Shown here: positions 47,297 through 57,276 of the stretch, piece after piece
How positions within the stretch are numbered: position 1 is the stretch's first letter
How the letters are laid out: every line of letters starts with the position of its first letter
NCBI GenBank assembly: GCA_014904845.1
Contig: MU119227.1
Span: 124,001-188,000 of the forward strand
Direction: 5' to 3'
Source of the DNA: Acephala macrosclerotiorum
Lineage: Eukaryota; Ascomycota; Leotiomycetes; Helotiales; Mollisiaceae
DNA length: 64,000 bases
The notes under the pieces: generated by a model
What the model was told of the DNA's origin: nothing
Databases searched by the model: none
What the model saw: only the letters and a program-made list of their open reading frames with translations
Position numbers and translations under genes: made by a program

Positions 47297-49035
47297 TCAA
47301 CAAGCGTTGCTATAGGTGGCTCCTGTCCAAGGTCCCCGGGTACGTTGCGATGACGACCCACTCGGTTCAGTCACATTAACTGCTCCTGGCGTTGTCTCTT
47401 CTGTTTGTGAGCTGGTTGCCACCAGATCAGTAGGTTGTGGTGCCGGTTCCTCTTGCCCAACGCTCCGAGCCTCAGGACGTTCAGGTGCTACTTCTGCCTC
47501 TGAACCAATTGCCGCCGGATGGGCAGGTTGTGGTGCAGGCTCCTCTTGTCTAACGCGTCAAGCCTCCTGAGGCTGAGATTCTACTCATCCTGGCTCTGAA
47601 GCTTCTTTCCTCCAAGGCTGCGATGGTCGTTTTCGGCTGAGCACAAAAACGGGGAAGCTGAGCAGAATGGTTAAGAAGTATTCAAAACGAATGCTCGTGT
47701 ACCCTGGAGGATTGTATTTGAACATTCCACAGAAATCCCCATATTTTTCCTCTGGTGTGATCAGGGTATGTCCACCTTTTCCCTTGTGGACGGAGTCTTC
47801 CCCACTGGCGATGCTCCAAGCATTGATCTGCGTCCTTGCGTGCGATGTGGCAACCAAGCGTCCCACCTCATCAACCCAGTGATAGTTTCCCGATGCATCC
47901 GGAAAGAATTGTGAAACCTTGCTTTGGGATATTAGCCCACGACCAAGATATTTCTCAATCGTGTTGTACACGTCCGTCCTCCGAAGTGAGGCAAACATCA
48001 ACCAGAATTCAGGAGGCGCCGAGAGAGTTTTGTTAGAGGTGTCCTTTAGAAGATTCAGGCCGTTAATAGGCCAGCACGCTATGCCATCCCCCAAGCACAC
48101 CTCTATGGAATTGATACAAGCGAACGGTCGAGCTCTTGGATCTGAATTTCGGAACCAAGACTTTCGCTCTCCCGGCAAGAACACTTCTTTGTCCGCGGGG
48201 GAAATTGGATCTTCACTCCACTTCTTATAGTAGATGCGTAGAGATGATACAAACAAAAGCGTTAGAGTGCTGAACTCTGGGTGGGTTAAATCCGGTCTCG
48301 GCTTCCAATAGCTTTTTGCCATGGGTTTCGGCCTGATTTGTAGGCGCTGGATTATCTTGTTAGCATCAATCGACAGACAGCAGGAGAGTAGCAACTCCTT
48401 ACAAAACATCGTACGCCGGAGCAAGCCGATCAAATGGATCTCTAGCTGTTGTGTAAGTAATTGAGTGGAGGATCATGCAAAGGCTTCTTGCCATAGTAGT
48501 AGTAGTAGGTAGTGGTTCCGTTGACGGTTTGGTTTTGAATGAAAGAGTATTCCATGCTGAGTAGAGTGCAGCTAGTGGAACGACGGAACTTTGTGGGATG
48601 TGCAGTATTAATTCCAAGCTCGCTGATATTAGTAGTATCCGTTGTAAAGGTTACAGTCTGATTTTGACCGCATATCTCATTCTGGAACGGGCAGTCGGTT
48701 GTGTACTGAGCGGGGCTGAATAAAAGTCTGCTTCGATACAAGAAATTGCACTGTATAGCGTCAAACATGTCCGGTGTCCTGTAGCAGCTCTGGGCGTATT
48801 CGCCAGTTCTCGTTTCTTTTTCGAGGTCCTGCACGGGTGGCGGCTTCATCGCCTCCCTTCTTCCGATTAAACACCCACAGTCCGCACTTCTCGGAATCCA
48901 ATAGAACGTGCCCATTCGCCTTTGTCTTGGCCATGTAAACACCAAGAATGATAAAACCCAGCATAAAATGGGATGAGAAGAAGACGTATAAGCAGAGGAG
49001 GCTTCGATAATTCCGAGACTATAAGGGTTGCTCAT
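47297..49035 (-). pseudogene. Decayed fungal membrane/secreted-domain protein gene (frameshifts and in-frame TGA codons)
   Basis: Segments in different frames together resemble a common Pezizomycotina family of large membrane proteins with a Cys-rich outer domain. One frame gives a membrane segment plus SEKCGLWVFNRKKGGDEAA (48964-48763, hydrophobic stretch just upstream). A second frame takes over near 48800-48815 with GEYAQSCYRTPDMFDAIQC, CPFQNEIC and the SELGIN motif. A third frame near 48450-48475 gives ARDPFDRLAPAYDVL. An ordinary GT-AG intron (GTAAGG donor, GCTAAC branch) then leads to the last part (LTHPEFSTLTLLFVSS; a C-terminal membrane segment FLTILLSFPVFVL). In-frame TGA codons at 47585-47587 and 47558-47560 precede 87 more open codons with a 31-residue Pro/Glu repeat (RQEEPAPQP and GQEEPAPQP). 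At least two frameshifts plus two stops make function unlikely. Confidence 0.7.
47432..47580 (-). repeat. 31-codon tandem repeat in the relic's C-terminal tail
   Basis: AGGTTGTGGTGC starts at 47432 and again at 47525, 93 bp apart, and similarity continues through GTTCCTCTTG/GCTCCTCTTG into CCGAGCCTC/TCAAGCCTC. On the minus strand this is a 31-residue Pro/Glu-rich repeat kept in frame. The TGA at 47558 sits where the other copy has an Arg codon (CGG). Confidence 0.6.
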
Positions 49036-49540
49036 CGTAGAATGTATATTCTGTGGACAGAGGGAAATGGAAGCGAAGGCAGGAGATGAATGAAGAGGCT
49101 TGAGGACGTGGCCTAAATTGCAGGAGGGGCTTGAAAAACATGAGCTCCATCCAATCTGACCTCGCCACAACTCGCGCCCAGCTTATATTGTTTGGATTGG
49201 ACAGCGGCCTTTTCTCCCGCGTAGCGGTATTTTCGGGTCATTTCGGGATCGGAATTTTGGCTGGCGTCCCAAAGGTCGGTTCGCACATTTTACAAATAAG
49301 TGGTAGGGATTTAAGCAGAGAATCCGTGAAGAACTTCCAGTTGTACACAAGCAAAACAATTTTGACAAGTTTTGTGTATAAGCATGACAGCGAAAAGCCA
49401 GAGCTTCTGGCATGAACAATCAACTATCTCTCCATGATTCCAAACGTCAACGTCTTCGTCTTCTTGCATGTCTTTGGCTCCTCTTTTGTCCACCACCTTT
49501 ATCTTGATCCCCTTGGTCGCCATTGTCGTCCGGGTCAGGA
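49036..49540. other. Intergenic, no gene seen
   Basis: About 500 bp between the two decayed minus-strand genes. Short frames only. Confidence 0.4.
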
Positions 49541-50898
49541 TCACGCAACGGGTCTCTCGCTTGCCCGTATGGGCTCCTCTAGTCCTTTTTGTGACACAGG
49601 CTCATAGCAATCCCCTTCCAGAGCCTTGCTATCTCTGTATTCAGCGGAGTAATCAGAAAGTTGTGCATAGTCGACCCCATCATCTCTGTATTGAGGATCA
49701 GAACCAGGTAGTGAGCCTCCCTGTGGCTCAGGCTCGTCATAATACCCTTCACGAGCCTTGCCATATCCGTATCCAGCGGGCTGAGCTGAGTAATCACCAG
49801 GTTGTGCGTAGTCATAGTCATCGAACGCACCTTCTCCGTATTGAGTATCACGACTCACTCCTCAACAGCCAAGGGGAGGATTAACGCGGTTATAGTCCTT
49901 CAATAATTGCCTTTCTGAGTCCTGGCAAAATTTCCCAATGAACCAAACTTTAACGTTATACTCGACCGTAAACGGCTCAGCGTAGCGAAGTCGGGATCTA
50001 TCGTCCAGATTGTGGCGAGTCTTGCTGGGTATCATTCGAATCGATCTGGCCATGTCCTTCTTCCTCTCGCCTTTGAAAGTAACAGGCGTTTCGCCGCTAT
50101 AGAGAACGGCATAATTGTCAGCTTCTACACCCCCTTTACAGGTATCCTGTCCGCTATATGTTATGAGGGGTCTGCAATAACATTAGCCAGATCGAAACCT
50201 CTAAATCATGAAGTAATTATGATACTGACAAGCAAATACAGTGTCTTTTCTCAGGGCGGATGATCACAAAGAGTCGAATCTTAGCAGATGTTGCTTCTTT
50301 CCCAGCTCCTGTATTCACAGTCACGGACTCTATTTCGTTGTGCAAAGTCGAGTCTTCTCCTTCGGAACTTTCTATTCCGGCCCGTAGAACTTTAATGACA
50401 CGACCTGATTTGAATTTCCAAGTGCGCTGGACTTTGTAGTCTGCTCACGTGAGTCGAGTTTTTTGTGGTCGGTGTAGGGATGTCTTTGTTCTTATATGGT
50501 TCAGCTGCCGATCATGAGTAGAAGAAGGCCCTAGGGTAGCCTTAGAGAGATTTCGAGAAATATCTTTAACGCTTGCCTCGGGAGCAGTGGTATAGCTATT
50601 TGAGGATGTATAGTGTGTTTGTTGTAATGGTTGTGGGATAGGGCCCATGGGAGGAACAGTCCTCGGAGCCTCTTCGGCTTGCACTAATTTATCTTCGTAC
50701 TCGTAATCATCTACGCGCCTTCGTCAGAAACACTGTACATGAAAATATACATCTCCTTCCAGCCACACTACACATACCGAGTGCTCTCAAACGAAATCGC
50801 TCCCAGCATTCACGTTGCCCATTCCATTCCCAATTGCTCCATGGCGTAGGATAGTAGCTCGAGTCCCCTCTCCTGGATAACTTGTGGCGTGAGGACAT
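49541..50898 (-). pseudogene. DUF6590-type gene interrupted by in-frame TGA codons
   Basis: Exons 50898-50778, 50710-50230 and 50171-49862 join in frame. The start (SNWEWNGQRECWERFRLRAL, then DDYEYED) and the C-terminal domain (YKVQRTWKFKSGRVIKVLRA, IRLFVIIRPEKRHCICL, LITYSGQDTCKGGVEADNYA, YAEPFTVEYNVKVWFIGKF) match DUF6590, a Pezizomycotina domain of unknown function. A TGA at 50445-50447 interrupts exon 2 just before the domain. A second TGA at 49862-49864 is followed in the same frame by 106 further open codons with a Tyr/Asp-rich internal repeat (DDYDYAQPGDYSA and DDGVDYAQLSDYSA). The first stop could be removed only by a long intron with a poor donor (GTGCAA or GTTAAA) ending at GTGAGCAG. 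A nonsense mutation is simpler. It could still be expressed as a truncated protein. Confidence 0.65.
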
Positions 50899-51848
50899 GC
50901 TATCGACACGGCATCAGTATTTGAGAGTAACCCCTTTGTCGTAAGTTTGGTGAGGCTGAAAGGCCAAGGTTTGTTTTGGAGATGGGGCTTCGAAAACTGC
51001 ATTGCCCAGCTAAAAGTGTGCCTTGACGAGGCTCCTTCGGCTGTAAATCAAAAGCAGCACGGCAAATAGTTCAGCGTCTGAGGTGGCAGAGCACCACACC
51101 TCACGCCGGCGCATGACTTTTAACCGTCCCGCCATGCATCTGTGTTCAATCGCTCAGATGGCGGTGATCATCACGTAGAGTGGACCTGCCAAGCTGACTG
51201 GCTGATGTCTAGATGAGCAGCTGGGTGGCTTGAACTAATTTGCTGGTAAGCTGGCTGCTAATTAGCTGGAAAAGTGACTTGGAAATTTATATCTTGCTTT
51301 GCCTTCAGCCTTGTGATCTCCCACCACGATTAACAAATGTAAAGTCGCACCGGATACTGAATCTTCAATTGAGGCCACCCCCGAATAACAACGGCCTCAA
51401 GAATGCAAGATACTAGAAAGACAACGATCTCTATTCATTCGCTTTCAATTGGGTCCATCTCTTTGGCCACATGATAGATTGCATGGAGATGTAATGAACT
51501 GTTCAGAAGGACTCACAATATCAGGACTGTGATTTTTGTGGAAATGAGAAGGTGTTTTGGCATCGGAGAAGGTGTTTGAAAATAATGAGTGCAAGCAAGA
51601 GTCAGCAGAATTGAAGATCAAGAACAAATACTTTCCCTAAGACACCCAACATAGAGGAGAACCCTCCTCTGCAACACATGAAAGGCTTGAAAGCTTATTC
51701 TCCTAATATCAATGCACAATAAACAAATCTTTTGAAGTGCAAGGATAAAGGATCGTTCTAAAATCAGCTAATCAACAATACCACATGCACTGCACCAAAA
51801 TTCGTGTGGCAAGGTTAACAAGACCTGCATACTCCCAAAATCTCGAAC
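50899..51848. other. Intergenic, no gene seen
   Basis: About 950 bp, AT-rich in its right half, with short frames only. GCTGG/CAGCTGG-type repeats occur near 51180-51270. It should contain the DUF6590 gene promoter and the GMC gene's 3' end. Confidence 0.4.
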
Positions 51849-54800
51849 CTAGACATAGATCTCAACGTCCCAGTGGACTGTTTTGGTAACTTCGGTCTCC
51901 TCATGAGTGATCAACTTGATAGCGATAAAGCTAGGTACAATAACAGTCGGTAGTCCCAGCTGAAAAACAGCAGGTATTTTCGAGGTGGTGAATGGTAGTG
52001 GCAACGTTGTTCTGGGACTCGAAGTTGAATGTGTTGTTGGACTTTGAGGAGTCGCAAGACTGTGGTCATGACCGAGCAAGGTAACAACATTCAAAACCGC
52101 GCTCCCATTTGACGAAGTCGGGGTAGGACTTGCCTACGTGTTGTTGGAACCTAAAGTGAGAGTTCTAGAAATGTTGGATGAAGATAGCGGTGAAGGTATA
52201 GTGCTAGTCTCTGGTACTAAATTTCTAGTCGACGAGAACGGAGGCAGAGTCAAGGTGCTGGATGCCGCCAGGAAAATGGAAGCAACACTTATGATCGCAT
52301 CAGGATTGACTGATGCACTTGGAGGCAACTGGTCTGGCATAGCACCGGATGCGAACGACACCACCCGTGTTGGAGAGACGGAGTGGAATGCAGTGGCTAT
52401 TGAGGATAGGGTACTTGGATCGAGGAATTCGGGGAACGTAGATGGGGCTGAGGTTGAACTTGAGGTCGAGCTGACGACGGAGTGGTTTGCTACCACGGGG
52501 CCTTGGCTGGTAAATCTAGAGTTCGCACCGCAACCTTTGGGGATCAAACCAAGATTATCCGCCTTAATGATATCTGCGGCCTGGTGAAGAAGTTAGAGAG
52601 CAATCGTATTATGAGTAGAAAGCAAGCAGACCTTTTCAGCAACAGCATACACTGGAGCTTGTAGATGGGCAGCTGGTACTAGAGGCTGAATACCTGCATC
52701 AACTATTCGAAGATTCTTTGTCCCATAGACACGGAGGTGCGTATCAACGACTCCACCAAGATTGAATGGTAACATCGAGGTTGAGCCAGTGCCGTGGAAC
52801 TCGGTTCGAATTCCGCTCTTGATTGCTGGCATCAAAGAATCCCTCGTCGCACCTTGGAAGAAGGGGTAGTATGGCGTGGGGCTTAAAAGGCCCATTGATG
52901 TTGTGTTCACAAGTTGGTTGTTGAAAAGAAGGGCTTCAACAAGAACCTGACAGTCAAATGGATTCGAACAGTATCGAGGGTCGATCAGGGGCTGTAAGTA
53001 GGGATTGGTTGACTGAATGTGGACACTACCTCGGGAGAACGGATGCATCGCAGCAACCGCGAGTAGCCCAACATTGTCGTTGAGTATTTCGTAGGCGCTA
53101 ACATCCGTACGACTGAGGAGGTCTGTCAAGATTATCTTTTGGGCATCATAGCCTGCAATGACAGTTCGGTCAAGGCTAGGGATAAGATGCTGAGTGGTAT
53201 TTTGACTCGAGGCATCAGCCATCATGTTGGTCCAGTTTTGCGAGATCGATGGCAGTGACGGAAAGGCGACTGTGTTAATCGCACCCGCAGTCCACGGCCC
53301 TACAACATAAGAGACATAATCATTCATTTGACAGGCTACTCACCTGTCTTGTTGGCGTAATATTCTCGCTCCGCTTGAGTGCTCAGAACAGGATTGTTTT
53401 CGATAGTATCGATATTGATGTAGCTCGTGTTATCGACTTTGAACATTAGCAAAGTTTCATTTCAGCGAGCAGAGAACTCACAATAGTAAACAACGCCAAC
53501 ATATGGATGGTCTTGAAAGTTGTTGCCAACTCCTGGAAGGCTGATAATGACCGGAATATCGAATTGATTGAGGACGTCTGTAGAGCCAATGCCGGACAAT
53601 TCTAGAATCTGAGGAGTGTGTACTGCCCCAGCAGAAAGAATGACTTCCCGAGAACACGACACATTGTGGAGGGCCAAGCTACCGTCAGTAACAAACTAAA
53701 GATGTTCAGCATGATCAATCAGTGCAGAACATGAGTACGTACCTCCACGCCGCTGACCCACAACCCTGCGGGATAGTCTCTCGTCTTGAGATTGTGGGGT
53801 GCATTGAGAAGAACTCGAGTGACATGCTGGTGAGTTGTCACATGTAGGTTGGGACGATTGATGAAACCGTCAAAGTAGTCTAAGCGGGCATACGATCTCG
53901 TTTGGTTGTCTGGATTGATGGAATCTGGGATGAGCATGCCACCAGCTGCTGTTCCGTTGTTTGGGTCTGTCAGGGTTGGGATTCCCAATTCTTGTAGTCC
54001 ATCGAGAAAGAGTTCTGGCAAAACATCAACAACATTTCTATGTGGGAGACGGGGAACTCACGAGATTGGCTGTAGAAGTATCTTGGATAGCTCACATGGA
54101 CATAGCCATTTGAGCCATGGGTCGAGGCGTTGGGCTGAATGTACAACTCACGGCTGAAGGTAGTGTTGACGTTGTCTGTGTAATTCTCGCTCTGCAGCCA
54201 ATGTTAGAATCGGCGAAAGAAAGTCGCACGCAAAGCTTTCCTTCTGGAAATATGGAAGCAGATCATCCCATCCCCAACCATCATTGCCAAGCGCTTTCCA
54301 AGCGTCGTAGTCGGCACTACCTCCGCGAGTCCCTGGTACTGATCAGCGCATGCATGAATGGAGAAAGGGCCCGCAGATAGATTAATTTGGTCTCTCCGAG
54401 GGGTTTCGTGCAGCTTGCCGCAAGAAATAGTGAAAGAGGTTGAGATGCAACATACAGCACATTCCATTGATTAGACTTCCACCTCCAACGCCACGTCCCA
54501 TGTCATACGGCCGCACAGCACCATCAAGAAACTCCTGCGGAGCAGTCCAGAGGTTCCAATCATACTTTGTACCGAGACCGTAGCCATCATCAATTGGGAA
54601 CATGATGAAGTCCTCGTAGGCGTCACTACTAGCGAATTAGTGATTGCAACCCCAAAACTGTCGGACCCACTTACAGCGGACCAGCTTCAAGAACCAAGAC
54701 AGTTACTTCGAAACATCAGCAATTGTTCTTGTAAGAGCATTTAATTTACCATTGGGATCTTCAGTCAAACGGTTGGCAACGACAAGACCAGAGACGCCAC

Positions 54801-54977
54801 CTCCAACCTGAATGAAGTCAATCATCTTCCAGGAGCAAATCGAATGAGGTCTCGCACAATGATGTAGTCGTAGCAATCTAGGAACGCAGCGTCGATATCG
54901 CGAGGATCTATGTGGATGGGAGAAGCGAATGTGAGGAAGGAAATTAGGAAGAGGGTGAGAGCAAAATGTCGAGACAT
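51849..54977 (-). CDS. Secreted GMC-family FAD oxidoreductase with Ser/Thr-rich C-terminal extension
   Basis: Twelve exons (54977-54858, 54807-54750, 54705-54675, 54628-54456, 54332-54230, 54189-54062, 54014-53743, 53695-53482, 53436-53344, 53299-52632, 52580-52138, 52059-51849) give 837 aa. GMC enzymes oxidise alcohols, sugars or choline using FAD. A signal peptide (ALTLFLISFLTFASP) is followed by the FAD fold YDYIIVGGGVSGLVVANRL and VTVLVLEAGP. GGGSLINGMCWTRG is the second signature. HGTGSTSMLPFNLGG and VDAGIQPLVPAAHLQAPVYA carry the C-terminal catalytic His region. After AEKAADIIK comes a Ser/Thr/Pro-rich tail of about 210 aa, unusual for the family and perhaps a wall-associated stalk. A TAG at 52134 would end the protein at 768 aa unless the last intron (52060-52137) is spliced. 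That intron is in phase with GTAGGC and CACAG ends. Confidence 0.9.
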
Positions 54978-55770
54978 TGAGAGCAAGGAGAGAACTAAGA
55001 AGAAGCGAGTGTTGTGACGGCTTAGCCAGAAGCTGAATGCCTGAAGTGGGATCAAGCAATTATGTGTTCAAAGCATTTTGCAAGATCGCATCCATTTGAG
55101 AAACGTTGGCAAGAGTAGCTCTTGCCACAAACGGAGACTCCTGCAGAAGAAGGAGGGTACTGTCAACACGGAAACATACAAAACTTAGGTGTGATTTCTA
55201 GTTGCTGGGATCCTTCATCTAGATCGTAAGGGCGTCTATCAATACTTCTCAATTTGTCTTTTTTATATTCTTGCATACGACACTCTTTCATGTCCTTCTC
55301 GGCGCGAGAATCTTACCTTGGGTCGACCTAGTTAGCAGAGCCGCACTTGCCCGTGTACGTATCAGCAACCCGGATTTGATGGCTACATTGCACCTTTCTC
55401 CGAGCTCTCTCACTTTGCCTAGCATTAGTGCTGCGAGAACCAGAAATTACATCCGTGGGAAATGTGCAGGTTCTTTCCTGTAAACCCGCAATAACAATCA
55501 ATGCAATAGCCTGACCTGCGATTGAAATTTGCACACCGTACAGTTCCGTGGCCGGAACGGACATTCGTGCCAGTCCAATTGCTCTAGTGCAGATAGGTCA
55601 TCGATTGAGAAGAGGCCAATGTCCGCTGAAAATAGGGAGGTTTTAGCCCTATCAAATGCTCATCCACAACGCACATTAAGCAAGACGAACTACGGTCTGC
55701 AAAGATCTTTCTGGGCTTCGTAGATCGAGGATGTTCGACCTTCAATCATAGAGCTTATTCCCCGTGAGTC
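54978..55770. other. Intergenic, no gene seen
   Basis: About 800 bp upstream of the GMC gene and downstream of the radical SAM gene. Short frames only. Confidence 0.4.
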
Positions 55771-56971
55771 TCATAGACTAAACCCATCATGTTTTGGCGG
55801 GTCGCAGAATCTCCATAAGCCCGCCTTTTCGGCCGCTTGCCTCACGGCAGATATTTCCTCCTTGCTGACATGGCGATTAATCTCTTCGTATCTTACCATC
55901 TCGCCAGGTTTGGTTTCCCCGCCAGCCTCAACAGGCACAGGCGCGGATCTACGGGGTCGTTTCGACTTCCCGACATGAGCGTCTGGATGGTACTGTTCCA
56001 TGATGTTGACGAAAACATCTCTGGAAACATTACCAGCCATCCACTTCATGATCTCCTCGCCTTCTGACTCATAGCCTGGCATAACTAGGTGTCTGACGAG
56101 CAGACCTTTCTTCGCAATACCATCCGGTGTGAAGCAGAGATCTCCAACTTGTGCGTGCATTGCTTGTATACTTTCAACCGCCGCTGCTCGATAGTCCTCT
56201 GCCTTCAGTAATCGCTTCGATGTACTCGAATTCCACACTTTGAAGTCCGGGAGGTATATATCCACTAGGCCGTCGAGTAACTGGATTGACGCAAGAGAGT
56301 CGAAGGCAGAGGTATTGTAGATGATGGGTACTTTCAGTCCCTGGTCGCGCGCATGTAAAATCGAGAGGACGACTTGCGGAACGACGTGCTCGGGCGTTAT
56401 GAGGTTGATATTGTGAACATTCCCCACATTCTGCAACTTGACGTACCATTCTCCAAGTTCTTCCGGTGTTAAATCGAAACCATTCCGTTGATGAGCGATA
56501 TCATGATTTTGACAAAACACGCATCTCAAGTTACATCCTGAGAAGAAGACCGCACCAGATCCATTATGTCCTTGTATGCAAGGTTCTGCAAAAAGAAAAT
56601 ATCAGCAACTAGCCTAGGAATTGCAATTAAGGAGATCGTACTCAGTTATTGTACTTACCTTCTCCGAAATGTGGTGCGATTACATTAACTTTGACGGTCT
56701 CAGCACCAATTAGACACGCTCCTGTCTTTTCATATCGATTGACCCCGCATAATCGAGGGCACAAGTTGCAATTCCGAAGATGCGCGTAGGCAGCAGACCT
56801 CTTCTTGGACGCGTCGACAGAGGAGAGTAAATGGTACCTCGGAATATAGTCGTCAAGGAGGAATGGCGGAGCAAGATGAAGGTGACGTCGACTAGCAGAC
56901 GGTACAGTTCTTCTCGCGAGTGAATCGATTCCGAGCGAGATGAAAGGTCGTTGTGATCTCGCGACAAACAT
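55771..56971 (-). CDS. PflX-like radical SAM protein, probably mitochondrial
   Basis: Two exons (56971-56659 and 56585-55771) give 375 aa. CNLRCVFC near residues 122-129 is the CX3CX2C motif that holds the 4Fe-4S cluster cleaving S-adenosylmethionine. An extra Cys set before it (C68, C71, C75, C86: CNLCPRLCG and GAC) and the sequence GHNGSGAVFFSGCNLRC are typical of the PflX group (COG1313), relatives of pyruvate-formate-lyase-activating enzymes whose substrate in fungi is unknown. The first 40 residues are rich in Arg and Ser and lack acidic residues apart from one Asp, suggesting a mitochondrial presequence. An insertion with KSKRPRRSAP near residue 310 looks fungal-specific. Splicing is GT-AG (GTAAGT). 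It is divergent from MLH1. Confidence 0.9.
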
Positions 56972-57276
56972 CTTGAGTTGCAAGTTGAAGTTGCGAAGAT
57001 ATCGTGGAGAGCTCCCCCAAAGTCTCGTTCAGGCCTAGTAAGATCCAACAAGTGGGGAAGCGGGGCATGCAAGAAGCCGCCATGGCATCGAACATCGCTC
57101 GCGACCCTTCGACTTCCGTCAACACCAAAGACTCATCCAACGACTGCACAAAGGAAAGTGTTTCAACATTGTATCACCAATGTACACCTAAGTCTTCCTC
57201 CATTATTGGCAAGACCGGATTCCTGGTCGCCAAATCTGCTCATGGTTCCGGAGGTGGACCAAAACAACGCCAAACG
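56972..57276. promoter_or_regulatory. Divergent promoter between the radical SAM gene and MLH1
   Basis: About 305 bp between start codons. The MLH1 frame is open upstream to about 57004, with an in-frame ATG near 57082, so a longer MLH1 N-terminus cannot be excluded. Confidence 0.4.
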
